A program made the translations under genes and the position numbers. The notes beneath the pieces are model-generated. The model was not told the DNA's origin and did no database searches. It saw only the letters and a list, made by a program, of their open reading frames with translations. A stretch of 64,000 nucleotides of DNA from CBDCTM01 sp965222005 (lineage in GTDB: Bacteria; Bacteroidota; Bacteroidia; Chitinophagales; Saprospiraceae), in assembly GCA_965222005.1 (NCBI GenBank), contig OZ244935.1, forward strand, positions 3,844,001 through 3,908,000. Direction: 5' to 3'. Of this stretch, positions 46,467 through 55,897 are shown in pieces (within the stretch, counting starts at the first letter, position 1; each line of letters opens with the position of its first letter).

Positions 46467-46850
46467 ATGAAAAAACCCCAGATTTTATTTCTCCTATCCA
46501 TTGTATGTCTGTTCGTATCATGTGAAAAAAACAATGACATCGATAAGCTTTCTTATAAAAATGATAAGGAGCAAGTGACCATTTGCACTTGGGATGAATC
46601 CAAAGTGGCTGATGAAGCTGCTTGGGAAAAGTACATTGCCGAACCCATCGTGGAAGAGGAAAGCTGTGGCTGCATCGTTTCGGGTGTAGTCAAATACGTC
46701 AGTAAGAAAAGCCAAACCGTTTTGCTCGTATATTATGGCAAAGGGGAATGTGATAAGCTGGCTTATCTGGTGAGTTGTGAGGATGGCGATTGCAAAGGCA
46801 AGGAGACCAAAAAATGCCAATTTGAGCTGGACTGCGAGCCTGCCGGATAG
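46467..46850 (+). CDS. Cysteine-rich lipoprotein
   Basis: 127 aa. The lipoprotein signal ends at Cys19 (LLSIVCLFVSCEKNND). The mature part is acidic, with a KxxEESCGCIVSG centre and a C-terminal run of cysteines (CEDGDCKG, KKCQFELDC) that probably form disulfides in the periplasm or at the surface. No known family. It follows the small membrane protein gene by 17 bp on the same strand; the duplication lies between. Confidence 0.75.
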   Translation: MKKPQILFLLSIVCLFVSCEKNNDIDKLSYKNDKEQVTICTWDESKVADEAAWEKYIAEPIVEEESCGCIVSGVVKYVSKKSQTVLLVYYGKGECDKLAYLVSCEDGDCKGKETKKCQFELDCEPAG

Positions 46851-46864
46851 GCTACTCTTCTTAC

Positions 46865-47527
46865 TTACCTTTTTGCCCATTGTGCGGTATCCTCCGCCAG
46901 CCTTTCGATCATTTGATCTGCTGTGATGCCGCTGCTTTTGAGTAGCTTGAACGAGTGGTCGGCCCCTTCGTACAGGATGAGCTTTGCCTTTCGTTTGCGC
47001 TTACTTACCTGCTTGATGAGGTCTGCCCTGGCCAGCTTATCGCGGCTGCCCTGCAAAAAGAGCATCGGCAGCTTGACGGATTTTAGATGGGCGGCCCGCT
47101 CGATACCTTCCCTGCCGGGCGCATGGAGCGGGAAGCCAAAAAATACCAGCCCATTGATACCTTCCAGCAAGCCCTCCGCGGCAGCATGCGAACTCATGCG
47201 ACCGCCATAGGATTTGCCACCCACTAACAGCGGAATACCTTTGGCTAAAAGTTTTGCCTTAGCAGTGGCTGCAGCTACCGTTTGGATGGCTTGTTTGGCC
47301 GATCCGGGAGCTTTGCGGCCTTGCTCCATATAAGGGAATTGGTAGCGGAGGCAACTGATGCCCCGTGCCGCCAGGGCTTTGGCCAAAGCATCCATGAAGG
47401 GATGTTGCATGCCGGCTCCGGCTCCGTGACCGAGTACGAGCAGGTGGCTGGGCGCTTTGGCGGTGTTGAGCAAGCCACTCACTTTTGTGTTGAGGGCTTT
47501 TACGGGGATGGTGATCTTTCTGGCCAT
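46865..47527 (-). CDS. Alpha/beta hydrolase, KANL3/Tex30-like
   Basis: 220 aa. Alpha/beta hydrolase fold with LLVLGHGAGAGMQHPFMDAL (oxyanion region), the nucleophile elbow GGKSYGGRM with Ser, and an acid/His end in LFLQGSRDKL and EGADHSF. The pattern matches the KANL3/Tex30 group. The substrate is unknown. Upstream on the same strand lies a decayed pyrophosphatase gene, so the promoter of this gene was probably shared with the dioxygenase gene originally. Confidence 0.88.
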   Translation of the reverse strand: MARKITIPVKALNTKVSGLLNTAKAPSHLLVLGHGAGAGMQHPFMDALAKALAARGISCLRYQFPYMEQGRKAPGSAKQAIQTVAAATAKAKLLAKGIPLLVGGKSYGGRMSSHAAAEGLLEGINGLVFFGFPLHAPGREGIERAAHLKSVKLPMLFLQGSRDKLARADLIKQVSKRKRKAKLILYEGADHSFKLLKSSGITADQMIERLAEDTAQWAKR

Positions 47528-47530
47528 AGA

Positions 47531-47697
47531 TTAGGTCGTTTGACAATATGTGTTGATAATCCAACATGCTTTGGCGTACAATTTCAAGGGCTGTATGTCG
47601 AGCTCATATTTGGCGCAGGTATTTTTGGGAATTTCGATGATGCCGTTGACCACATCCGGAGCTTGCTTGCCAACGGATAGGCTGTGCAGGGGTTCAT
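47531..47697 (-). pseudogene. ppa: Remnant of inorganic pyrophosphatase gene
   Basis: Reading minus from ATG 47697 (which overlaps the stop of the dioxygenase gene as ATGA), one base is missing in a C run after the third codon. The restored frame continues LHSLSVGKQAPDVVNGIIEI, then PKNTCAKYELD, matching the N-terminus of family I inorganic pyrophosphatases (AP-VVN-IIEIPK-KYELDK). After KYELD the rest of the enzyme is missing, and 20-odd unrelated codons run to the stop at 47531. About two-thirds of a normal 180-220-aa pyrophosphatase is therefore lost. Position just before the hydrolase gene suggests a deletion. Confidence 0.65.
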
Positions 47698-48644
47698 TTT
47701 TTTGAGGGATTTGTGGATAAAATGTTGATATCGAAGCCGATGATATCTCGCCAGCCTTCTCCTTGCCGGGGATTGGCCGGGTGAAAGGGGGTGACATGGT
47801 GCCAAAGATCGTTGCCATAAATTTTTTCCTCTCCCGTATCTGCCTGAAAAATGAACTCACCAGGGGCCAGCTCCCGCGTGAAAATTTTTTCCCGGCTACC
47901 ATCTTCAAACTGCTCAATTATTTGACTCTCACCACCAATCAGGTTTTTGCGGTTTACAACCAAAGCAGAAACGATAAAGTCGGCGCCATCTTCATGGGCA
48001 CCTTCCGGGCTGTTGTCACCGGGGCTTTGCTCAGTGGCCTTCACGCTCATAAAATGAGCCACCATTCGAATTTGCCGGATCACTGGCTGATAGCGGGCGA
48101 CTAACTGAAAAGTAGCTTGTAAAAGTTGGCTAAACAACTGATTATCAATATGTTGTGTTGGTGTTTCCATGAATTTGCGTGGCCATGAGCGGAAGTCATC
48201 ATCAGCCACGGCCTGTTCAAATTGCGGTACCGTTTCTCGTTGTACGCTGATTTCGTTATCCTGCCTGCTGAGCAAAAATTGCGCAATCGATCGCCTCCGC
48301 CACGGCTGGATAGTTTGGAATTGTTGAAGCGCAACGGACGACAAACTGCTCGTCCAGCTTTTTAAAGCTGATAGATCAATGTTCCCGATAAAGTAGTCTT
48401 TAAAGAGGTGATGAATGGCGGATGCTTCATTCGGAAATTGCGTTTTCAGAAACTCAATTTGAAGCCGCCGGGCGTCATAAGGGTCCCAGTCCAATTGTGC
48501 AAACAAGGGAGAGAAGAAAGACAAAAAAGTATCTGTTGGAATGCCCAAATCCTTCAAGTTTGAGATATACATGGGGGAATGGATAGCTCTGCCAAGATGG
48601 TTGGAAATATCTTTTTCTGAAACAGGTAAAGCTTGTAGTGTCAT
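47694..48644 (-). CDS. 2-oxoglutarate/Fe(II) dioxygenase family protein
   Basis: 316 aa. An N-terminal helical half is followed by the PF10014-type dioxygenase domain: SPEGAHEDGADFIVSALVVN (HxD iron ligands), NRKNLIGGESQIIE, GEFIFQAD, then WHHVTPF (distal His) and EGWRDIIGFDI (2OG-binding Arg). Members include free-amino-acid (leucine/isoleucine) dioxygenases. The substrate here is unknown. Its stop overlaps the ATG of the pyrophosphatase remnant. A -7 box lies 31 bases upstream. Confidence 0.87.
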   Translation of the reverse strand: MTLQALPVSEKDISNHLGRAIHSPMYISNLKDLGIPTDTFLSFFSPLFAQLDWDPYDARRLQIEFLKTQFPNEASAIHHLFKDYFIGNIDLSALKSWTSSLSSVALQQFQTIQPWRRRSIAQFLLSRQDNEISVQRETVPQFEQAVADDDFRSWPRKFMETPTQHIDNQLFSQLLQATFQLVARYQPVIRQIRMVAHFMSVKATEQSPGDNSPEGAHEDGADFIVSALVVNRKNLIGGESQIIEQFEDGSREKIFTRELAPGEFIFQADTGEEKIYGNDLWHHVTPFHPANPRQGEGWRDIIGFDINILSTNPSKK

Positions 48645-48674
48645 AACGGTGGCTGTCTATTGATTGGGTAGAGG

Positions 48675-48682
48675 CAAATGTA
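48675..48682 (-). promoter_or_regulatory. Bacteroidota-type -7 box (TACATTTG)
   Basis: TAnnTTTG match 31 bases upstream of the dioxygenase start. Confidence 0.45.
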
Positions 48683-48726
48683 AGCAAATCGATTTGCCAA
48701 TGCAATTGCCCTGGCAGGCCAATTAT

Positions 48727-50964
48727 TCATTCCACGAGCCTGTCGAGTTGCTTAAACTGCCGCTTGTCGCGAAGAATCAGTTTGTAGGGGCCTTTCGGCA
48801 GGGCCAGTGCAATGTCCTGTCCGGCGCGGCTCATTTCAATGACATCCAGGGGTACGGCCGCATCCACTTCTTCGCCTTCCCGATAAGCCAGCACCAGGCA
48901 GGGGTAGCTCAGCCCGTGCTTATCCGGATTGCAACTCACTGCTTTGCGTTGCTTGCCATCCAGCAGCCAAAGAGGCCTGCCCCTGGTGCGGGCAAATTTG
49001 CGCGGAAAGAAAACCTGCACATCATAAAGAGCTTCCAAACCCTCTTCTGGAGCATTGTACACCAGCTTTTGGCGGATAAAAATGCTTGGCTCCTGTACAT
49101 TGGCCAGGGCATAGAAAGAGTGGGGCTGCTGGCTGCAAAGGGGTTGCATACTGGTCTGATCAATGCACAATGGGTCGATGCCGGAGAAGCGCTTTAGCCA
49201 TTGTGCCATAAACCTCAATTCGCCCTCGGCGGATTGCTGGCGAGCCTGCTCGGGGCTGGTGTAAAGCAATATTTTGGCATCCGGCTCGGCTTTCAGTATG
49301 CGGGTCACATTGAGGGCTTCTGCCCATTCGCGTACCCGGTGGTTGGTGTCCGGATCATCCAGGCTGGCAGAGGGGCCGATAATTTTTTGCTTTTGCATGA
49401 CGCGATGCGCCTTGCGCATTTGCTCCTCGGTAGCGGCGTACGAAAACAGTTCGAAGCCGGTGGCTAGTGCCTGCCGGATGAGCTTGCCACCCGTTGGCTC
49501 TTGTGCCCAGCGCCCGCTGCTGAGTACGGGATAGCCGCGTTCGGCCAGCTCTTTGTCATCAGCAGAAAGTGCTTCCAAGCCAAGATATCGATAGCCCTGC
49601 TCAAACATTTTTTCCAGCAAATCGGCTGCAAATACCCGGTTGCGAGCGCTGTGGTCATGCCCGTTGAGGATGGTGATTTGAGCGGAAGGAGTTTGGGAAA
49701 GTATATATTGTTTGGCATTTCGCCTTTTGAAACTGGCAAAATTTGTTCGTTCGGCACTTTTGATTTCGGTATGGGAGGTGACAGGGGGGCAATCCGAATA
49801 TCGACCAATATTATTGAGCAAATGATACTGTTGGGGGCCAATATCATTGGAAAAAGTATATACAAACTCCGGAGCAAGGGGCTGTCCGCCATGCTCAACA
49901 TCGCCGCGAATCAGAAATTCGACCCGCCGGTTTTGCTGTCGGCCGGCAGCGGTAGTATTATCGGCTACCGGCTTTTCATAGCCATGCCCCTGCGTACTAA
50001 GCCGGTTGGAGGGGATGCCGCTGCTTTCCAAATACTCGCGTACCGTTTTTGCCCGCATGTTGGATAGCTCAATATTGTGCGCCAGCCCCCCTTCGCTATC
50101 GGTATGGCCATGAATTTCGATACGGATACCGGGATTCTTCTTGAGAATGCGTACCAGCTTGTCCAATTCCTGAAATGATTCGGGGAGGAGTTGATATTTA
50201 TCCGTCTCAAAGTAAATATTTTCCATCAAAATAGAAGCCACAGAGCCGCTGATCTGATAATAGCGGCTGGGCTCAAAATCGATGGCATCGCTTTTAAAAG
50301 ATTCCACAAACACATCGTCGATGAAGTAGTAGCCGGTGGCCAGCTCAGGTTTGACTTCCTTGTCCCAAAACTGGCCGAGGTAAAGGTATTCGTAAGGAGC
50401 ATCGGGTACAAAAGTACCGGTAACTTTGGTCCATTGCACAGGTTCTACGAATACCTCCGCAGAAGCAGCCACCTGCGGCTTGCCTTCGATGATGCGCTTG
50501 TTGAACTGATATATTTTTTCATCGAAGCGGATGCCAAAGTAGTCATTGAGATAAGTAGGAACGGGCTTCTTTTTGGAGTAATGGCGGGGCCGCGATATCC
50601 AGTATTCGATGTAATAATGATCACCGGGTACCAGTGCTTTTTTGAGCTTGACGGCAAGGTATTCTGCCCAAAAATCTCCATTGATGACCATGCCGGCCAT
50701 GTTTTTGCCAGAGCGGGGAGGGATAGCTTTGAGGTTGCTGGAGTTGAGGCGGGGGCTAACCAGATCAGTGGAGGCTTCGTTGGGTACAGTCCAATAGTGC
50801 ACGGCCCGTTCAAAGTCAAGGCCGGTCTTGTTGAGGAGGGTAGGGAGGTGGTCATAGGCCTCAAAACCTGGATTGGGTACCAGGTTCTGGCAAAACAAAT
50901 ATGGGCCGAAAAAAGAAATTATAATGTATAAAACACATATAATTAGTGTTTTATAAAAATTCAT
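48727..50964 (-). CDS. OmpA-domain protein with erythromycin-esterase-like C-terminus
   Basis: 745 aa from ATG 50964, chosen because it begins a signal peptide (MNFYKTLIICVLYIIISFFG). The N-terminal domain starts NLVPNPGFEAYDHLP, like carbohydrate-binding-type modules. An OmpA C-terminal domain is in the middle (IHGHTDSEGGLAHNIELSNM, then QNRRVEFLI). The C-terminal third has NGHDHSARNRVFAADLL, YLGLEAL, a GYPVLSSGRW motif and AQWLKRFSGIDPLCIDQTSM, resembling erythromycin esterase/TraB-ChaN-like folds with His and Glu in place. So a peptidoglycan-bound protein may carry a hydrolase. That combination is unusual; function is inferred only. Confidence 0.8.
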   Translation of the reverse strand: MNFYKTLIICVLYIIISFFGPYLFCQNLVPNPGFEAYDHLPTLLNKTGLDFERAVHYWTVPNEASTDLVSPRLNSSNLKAIPPRSGKNMAGMVINGDFWAEYLAVKLKKALVPGDHYYIEYWISRPRHYSKKKPVPTYLNDYFGIRFDEKIYQFNKRIIEGKPQVAASAEVFVEPVQWTKVTGTFVPDAPYEYLYLGQFWDKEVKPELATGYYFIDDVFVESFKSDAIDFEPSRYYQISGSVASILMENIYFETDKYQLLPESFQELDKLVRILKKNPGIRIEIHGHTDSEGGLAHNIELSNMRAKTVREYLESSGIPSNRLSTQGHGYEKPVADNTTAAGRQQNRRVEFLIRGDVEHGGQPLAPEFVYTFSNDIGPQQYHLLNNIGRYSDCPPVTSHTEIKSAERTNFASFKRRNAKQYILSQTPSAQITILNGHDHSARNRVFAADLLEKMFEQGYRYLGLEALSADDKELAERGYPVLSSGRWAQEPTGGKLIRQALATGFELFSYAATEEQMRKAHRVMQKQKIIGPSASLDDPDTNHRVREWAEALNVTRILKAEPDAKILLYTSPEQARQQSAEGELRFMAQWLKRFSGIDPLCIDQTSMQPLCSQQPHSFYALANVQEPSIFIRQKLVYNAPEEGLEALYDVQVFFPRKFARTRGRPLWLLDGKQRKAVSCNPDKHGLSYPCLVLAYREGEEVDAAVPLDVIEMSRAGQDIALALPKGPYKLILRDKRQFKQLDRLVE

Positions 50965-51143
50965 ATTTTGTATATGATTAATTATGTGAGTCAATAAGAC
51001 ATGTAAAATACCAAACTTGTCGAATTGTTGCAAATCACAATTCAGCGAAGTGGGTGAGCTATCAGGCTGCTAGTACTAAATCGAACGGAGCCGGCAAATT
51101 ATTGTAAAATTAATAAAGAATGTGTAGAAGACCGCTAATCGGT

Positions 51144-52448
51144 CTATACATCTTCGGTCTTCCAGTTCAACACGGGTACATCTTTTACCACCATCTGCAA
51201 GGTATTGCGGATACGCTCTTCCATCATCACTACCTTGCCTTTGCGGAGGTTGTCGAGCATAGGCTGTTGATAATGCCGAACGGTGATGAGCTCCAGCTCG
51301 CGGTCGATGAGAACCTTGAATTGATCTTCGATTTGCCGGGCAAAGGAGCTGACTCTGTCATCGATATCATTGACACAGATGCTAAAACTGATGGCTGTAT
51401 TCTGCATCATATTCACCTGCAGGCGATGGTCAGCGATCACCGAAAACAGATAACGCAGATGGTGCTCTGCCACAAAGGAGAAGTCGCGGGTACTGATGTG
51501 CAGGAGCGCCTGATTTTGCTCCACGGCTACCAGCGGCGGGTAGGTATCTTCCACTTCGTTGGAGATGTGGGTTCCGGTACCTTCCGGCTTAAGAAATGAC
51601 TTTACGGCCAGCGGAATGCTCTTATTCTGAAGGGGTTTGATGGTTTTGGGATGAATGACTTTGGCCCCGTAGTAAGTCATTTCGATAGCTTCTTTGTAGG
51701 ACAGCCGGTCGAGCTTGGTGACATGGTCAAAAATGCGCGGGTCGGCAGTCAGTACGCCGGGCACATCTTTCCAGATCGTCATTTTTTGTGCATCCAGGCA
51801 AAAGGAAAAGATGGCGGCGGTATAGTCCGAACCTTCGCGGCCCAGGGTAGTGGTGAAGTTTTCAGAGGAGCTGCCGATAAAACCTTGGGTGACTACGAAA
51901 GATGCTTTTTCGAGCAAATCGGTAGCGGTGACCTTGATCCGTTTTTCCGTTTCGGGCCAGTCCACCCAGGCTTCCCGGTACAGATTGTTGGTACGGATGA
52001 CGTCACGGGCATCGAGCCAGCTATTGTGAAGGCTTTCATTTTTGATAAAAGCGCTGAAGATTTTGGAAGATGCCAGTTCGCCGATGGATACCACCTGGTC
52101 GTACATATAATCGAAATTGTCATGAGGAGCTTCTTCCAGCGCCCAATCGATCTCCACAAAGGTGTCATGAAGTTCGGAGAGCAGGTTTTGGTCTTCGCCC
52201 AGCAATTCGCGGGCTATGGAAAAGTGGCGCTCTTTGATATCGGCAAGCAGTTGATTTGCCTTTCCGTTTTGTGCGGCATGTGCCTCTACCACCTTTTCCA
52301 ACGCATTAGTCATTTTGCCCAGGGCTGACACCACAATGATGAGCGGCTGCCCTTTGAATGATTGCAGGATACCGGCTACATGGCGCATGGAGGCAGCATC
52401 TTTGATGGAAGCACCACCGAATTTGAATACTTCGAGTTTGTTTTTCAT
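51144..52448 (-). CDS. Aspartate kinase
   Basis: 434 aa. The amino-acid-kinase domain begins KLEVFKFGGASIKDAASM, with VVSALGKMTNALE, GFIGSSSENFTTTLGREGSD and DVPGVLTADPRI following. Two ACT-like regulatory segments lie at the C-terminus (LLHISTRDFSFVAEHHLRYL, AISFSICVND). It makes aspartyl phosphate for lysine, threonine, methionine and diaminopimelate synthesis. It stands alone here. The promoter has a -7 box; no riboswitch was seen in the short leader. Confidence 0.93.
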   Translation of the reverse strand: MKNKLEVFKFGGASIKDAASMRHVAGILQSFKGQPLIIVVSALGKMTNALEKVVEAHAAQNGKANQLLADIKERHFSIARELLGEDQNLLSELHDTFVEIDWALEEAPHDNFDYMYDQVVSIGELASSKIFSAFIKNESLHNSWLDARDVIRTNNLYREAWVDWPETEKRIKVTATDLLEKASFVVTQGFIGSSSENFTTTLGREGSDYTAAIFSFCLDAQKMTIWKDVPGVLTADPRIFDHVTKLDRLSYKEAIEMTYYGAKVIHPKTIKPLQNKSIPLAVKSFLKPEGTGTHISNEVEDTYPPLVAVEQNQALLHISTRDFSFVAEHHLRYLFSVIADHRLQVNMMQNTAISFSICVNDIDDRVSSFARQIEDQFKVLIDRELELITVRHYQQPMLDNLRKGKVVMMEERIRNTLQMVVKDVPVLNWKTEDV

Positions 52449-52468
52449 AAGCCCTTCGGTAAGGGGAG

Positions 52469-52476
52469 CAAAGATA
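52469..52476 (-). promoter_or_regulatory. Bacteroidota-type -7 box (TATCTTTG)
   Basis: TAnnTTTG match 21 bases upstream of the aspartate kinase start. The resulting leader is too short for a lysine riboswitch. Confidence 0.45.
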
Positions 52477-52804
52477 TAAAGATGTGCTTTAGGTTTTCAC
52501 AGAAATGGCTATTTTACAGCCAGCTTAGTTCAAGCAGGGAGTGAATGTTTTGGAATTAATGACTTTAGCGTATGTCTAATTTTAGTTTTTCTTTTAATAT
52601 GAAATGGACTTCACAGCCAGGCGAAGCTCCTTTTGAGGGTCGTACCTAGACGGTGCGGGGCGAAAAATAGCTGAAGTATAGCGAAGAAAGCCTTTCATAT
52701 TAGTGAAAATATTAATTTTAAACATACTCCTACTACCTGAAAAGTATATTCTTTTATACCGCGAACAAGACTTTTGCCTATTTACCATTCAAAATTTTAT
52801 TAAC
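52477..52804. other. Intergenic stretch, no gene seen
   Basis: About 330 bases between divergent genes. I see no RNA fold, repeat or convincing coding frame. Confidence 0.5.
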
Positions 52805-53479
52805 ATGAAACATCCAATTCATTCATTCTTTGTAGCCATGATGTGCGGAATAAGCTTGCTGATGAGCAGTTGCGCCACCATAGCTGGTTTTCATACTGGT
52901 AGGACCGTAGGAGAAGATGTGGGACAAATATCCACCACCTTCAACGTAACTCGAACAGCAGATTACGATTCGGATACATCCGGTGAAACGGATGTGGGGG
53001 CTAGCTTTTTAGAACTCGGAGGCCGCTATGGGGTTTCAGAGAAAGTAGATGTGGGCGTCCGGATGAATACTTTTCTCAATTTTTTGATCGATGGCAAGAT
53101 TCAGCTTGTGGGGGATCAGCAATCGCCTTTTGCTCTGGCAGTGGGCGCTGGTTTTGGGGGTATTGGCTTATTTTCATCTGGTGTTGGGTTATTCAACTTT
53201 CAGCTTCCGGTATATGCCTCTTTCCACCCCAAAGAAAAGCTACATTTGTATGTTTCGCCGCGCTATATTATGCAGTTTAGCACTACCATCGACGATACCT
53301 CTACCGTGATTGACTATGGAGGCTTTAATATAGGAGCCTTGTTTGGATATAAAAATCAATTCGGGATAGATATCGGCGTTTATGGTTTATCTGCCAGAGA
53401 TGCAGATTTTTCAGCTTCTCTTGTCAATATAGGATTTGGTATGTTATTTCACTTCAGCGGAAAGTATTCGCAAAACTAA
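52805..53479 (+). CDS. Outer-membrane-associated lipoprotein
   Basis: 224 aa from ATG 52805 (an upstream ATG at 52703 would add 34 residues before the signal). The lipoprotein signal ends at LLMSSCATIAG. The mature part is rich in short beta strands with aromatic residues, as in beta-barrel or lipid-binding proteins (LELGGRYGVSEKVDVGVRMN, LHLYVSPRYIM). No named family. It precedes the AAA ATPase gene by 45 bp on the same strand; whether that is an operon is unclear. Confidence 0.75.
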   Translation: MKHPIHSFFVAMMCGISLLMSSCATIAGFHTGRTVGEDVGQISTTFNVTRTADYDSDTSGETDVGASFLELGGRYGVSEKVDVGVRMNTFLNFLIDGKIQLVGDQQSPFALAVGAGFGGIGLFSSGVGLFNFQLPVYASFHPKEKLHLYVSPRYIMQFSTTIDDTSTVIDYGGFNIGALFGYKNQFGIDIGVYGLSARDADFSASLVNIGFGMLFHFSGKYSQN

Positions 53480-53524
53480 TTACCTGCTCAGGCGTTACTA
53501 TTGTTTACAAATTATTACCAGATA

Positions 53525-55000
53525 ATGGGCAACATTAATACGCTGGGCGCCTTAAAGGCCAGCGGATACCAACCCAAATCCATCAAGCGAGAGCTGCGCG
53601 ATAATCTCATCGCCAAGTTGAAATCCGGGCAAACCGTATTTGAAGGCATCCTCGGCTTTGATGAAACAGTGCTCCCCGATATCGAACGGGCCATTCTTTC
53701 GCAGCACAACATCCTGCTGCTGGGGCTGCGTGGTCAGGCCAAAACACGGCTGGCCCGCCTGATGATCCACCTGCTCGATGAATACATCCCCGTAGTAGAA
53801 GGATCGGAGCTGAATGACGACCCTTTAATGCCCATCTCCCGTTATGCCCAGGACCTGATTGCCGAAAAGGCTGAGGATACACCTGTGGCCTGGCTGCACC
53901 GGGATGAGCGATATGTGGAAAAGCTGGCTACGCCTGATGTGAGTATCGCCGATTTGGTGGGGGATGTAGATCCGATAAAAGCGGCTACACTGAAATTGCC
54001 CTACAGCGATGAGCGAGTGATTCATTTCGGACTGATACCCCGCTCGCATCGCAGCATATTTGTGATCAACGAACTACCCGATTTGCAAGCGCGCATTCAG
54101 GTGTCTTTGTTCAACATTCTGCAAGAAGGGGATATGCAGATCCGCGGATTCAAGCTCCGCCTGCCCCTCGATATCCAGTTTGTTTTTACTGCCAATCCGG
54201 AAGATTATACCAACAGAGGGAGCATCATCACCCCGTTGAAAGATCGCATCGAATCGCAAATACTGACTCACTATCCGCAAAGCCTGGAAGTAGCTCGCCG
54301 AATCACAGAACAGGAGGCGGTACTGGCGGAAGAGCAAAAAACTAAAGTAGTGGTGCCGGATTTGCACAAAAATTTGCTGGAGCGCATTGCTATTGAGGCG
54401 AGGGAGAGTGAATATATCGATGAGAAGAGTGGTGTGTCGGCGCGACTCAGTATTTCCGGCTACGAGAATTTGGTGAGTACGGCCGAGCGCCGCTTGCTGC
54501 TCAACAAAGAAAAGCAAACCACTACCCGCATCACCGATCTTTGGGGAGTCATACCCGCTATTACCGGCAAGGTGGAATTGGTATATGAAGGAGAGCAGGA
54601 GGGCCCTTACAATGTAGCCATCGCATTGATGAATAAGGCTATTAAGAAAGAATTTCAGCAACATTTCCCGGATCCCGAGAAGCTACGTAAAGGGGAGCAG
54701 CGCGATCCTTTTGGTACCATAAGAGCCTGGTTTTCAGGAGGCAATGTATTAGAATTAATTAATGATAGTAAGGATAAAGATTTTGCAAAAAGCCTGCAAA
54801 AGGTGGCTGGCCTACACAAATTGGTGGAAAAGGCCGGCTTCAAAGGCAAGGACACGATTCCCTATATGGAGCTAGCCCTGCATGGCCTGGCCGAGTTTGA
54901 GGTAATCAACAAAGATATGATGGACTCGAGCTTTTCCTTTAGCGATTTGCTGGCCAATATGTTTGAGGATGATCTGTTTGATGGCTTTGAGGATAATTGA
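53525..55000 (+). CDS. MoxR/magnesium-chelatase-like AAA+ ATPase
   Basis: 491 aa from ATG 53525. AAA+ core: a Walker A variant GLRGQAKTR (Gln-Ala instead of Gly before Lys, seen in this subfamily), Walker B-like FVINELPDL, then GDMQIRGFKLRLPLDIQFV with sensor 1 in FTANPED, and an arginine-finger region PLKDRIESQIL. This is the ChlI/MoxR chelatase-like layout. The C-terminal half is helical and ends acidic (FEDDLFDGFEDN). MoxR-type proteins usually act with a von Willebrand A-domain partner to insert metal or fold proteins; no such partner gene is adjacent here. Confidence 0.87.
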   Translation: MGNINTLGALKASGYQPKSIKRELRDNLIAKLKSGQTVFEGILGFDETVLPDIERAILSQHNILLLGLRGQAKTRLARLMIHLLDEYIPVVEGSELNDDPLMPISRYAQDLIAEKAEDTPVAWLHRDERYVEKLATPDVSIADLVGDVDPIKAATLKLPYSDERVIHFGLIPRSHRSIFVINELPDLQARIQVSLFNILQEGDMQIRGFKLRLPLDIQFVFTANPEDYTNRGSIITPLKDRIESQILTHYPQSLEVARRITEQEAVLAEEQKTKVVVPDLHKNLLERIAIEARESEYIDEKSGVSARLSISGYENLVSTAERRLLLNKEKQTTTRITDLWGVIPAITGKVELVYEGEQEGPYNVAIALMNKAIKKEFQQHFPDPEKLRKGEQRDPFGTIRAWFSGGNVLELINDSKDKDFAKSLQKVAGLHKLVEKAGFKGKDTIPYMELALHGLAEFEVINKDMMDSSFSFSDLLANMFEDDLFDGFEDN

Positions 55001-55031
55001 GGAAAAGCTTGATGATTTGACGATCTTGAGC

Positions 55032-55775
55032 TTAATTGATAATCTGGAATCCCAGCTTTTCCGCCAGCACAGCTGCCTGAGGCTGATAGGGATGAAGCTT
55101 GTCGGTCAAAAGTTTGTTTAGCTCCGCTTTGAAATCCTGCTCATCAGCTATCCTGGCCAATACTTTAAACCATTCTGCCTGTTTGCTAAAGCGGTCATCT
55201 TTCCAATCCACTACATTGGCAAAAATATCAACCGCCTGTCGGTACTGCTGCTGTTGAAAGTAGGCATGCCCCAGGTAATATTGAGCGATGACATAGTTAG
55301 GGTCGTAGTCGGGGATGCTTTTTAAAAGGTGGATAGCCTCTTTTTGTTTTTCTTGCTGTAGTGCCTGTATTCCCTTTTGAAAATCGGATTGCTGTGGTTT
55401 GGGTAATCGATTGATAGGTAGGATAGGGCTGTGATAAGCCTGAAGGGCCAGTTGTGGAGGATTGGGTTGTGATTGCAGCAGCCACCAGAAGAGGGGCAGT
55501 AAGAGGATGGCTGCGGCGGCAGCCCAGCGGAGCCAAAGCCGTCGGGGAGGTGTTTTTGGGGTTTGCAACTCCTGTTCCCAGCCCTGTACCTGTTTGTGAA
55601 ATTCCTGCTGCTTAACGGCCCCAAATCCACCGAGCAATTGGCGGTACGCATGCACTTCGTTGTGCAAGGCCTGGTCTTGAGCTATTCTCTTTTCAAAGCG
55701 GGCCTTGTCTGCGTCGCTCATTTCATTAGAAAGATATTGTTCGATCTGTGCAATGTCGTTGGGTGTCAGTTCCAT
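55032..55775 (-). CDS. Anti-sigma-like membrane protein with TPR periplasmic part
   Basis: 247 aa. A short N-terminal cytoplasmic domain (LTPNDIAQIEQYLSNEMSDA), one membrane helix near residues 84-101 (AAAAAILLLPLFWWLL) and a C-terminal periplasmic part with TPR-like repeats (YVIAQYYLGHAYFQQQQYRQ). The layout is common for regulators paired with ECF sigma factors in Bacteroidota. It lies 122 bp downstream of an ECF sigma gene on the same strand. No zinc-binding ZAS motif was seen, so the anti-sigma role is inferred from context. Confidence 0.78.
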   Translation of the reverse strand: MELTPNDIAQIEQYLSNEMSDADKARFEKRIAQDQALHNEVHAYRQLLGGFGAVKQQEFHKQVQGWEQELQTPKTPPRRLWLRWAAAAAILLLPLFWWLLQSQPNPPQLALQAYHSPILPINRLPKPQQSDFQKGIQALQQEKQKEAIHLLKSIPDYDPNYVIAQYYLGHAYFQQQQYRQAVDIFANVVDWKDDRFSKQAEWFKVLARIADEQDFKAELNKLLTDKLHPYQPQAAVLAEKLGFQIIN

Positions 55776-55897
55776 GTACTGTAATAAATTTAACGATATG
55801 TTTCCACTTGTTTAAAATTTTTCGTGGTATATGTAACCATTTCGCTCTCGCATGAGCTTATTCCTTGTGAAAGCTCTTAAATAAGAGCATGCCCGTT

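Noticed and set aside
52449..52600. Lysine riboswitch upstream of aspartate kinase
   Set aside because: The -7 box lies 21 bases from the start, leaving no room for the riboswitch, and no conserved folds were seen.
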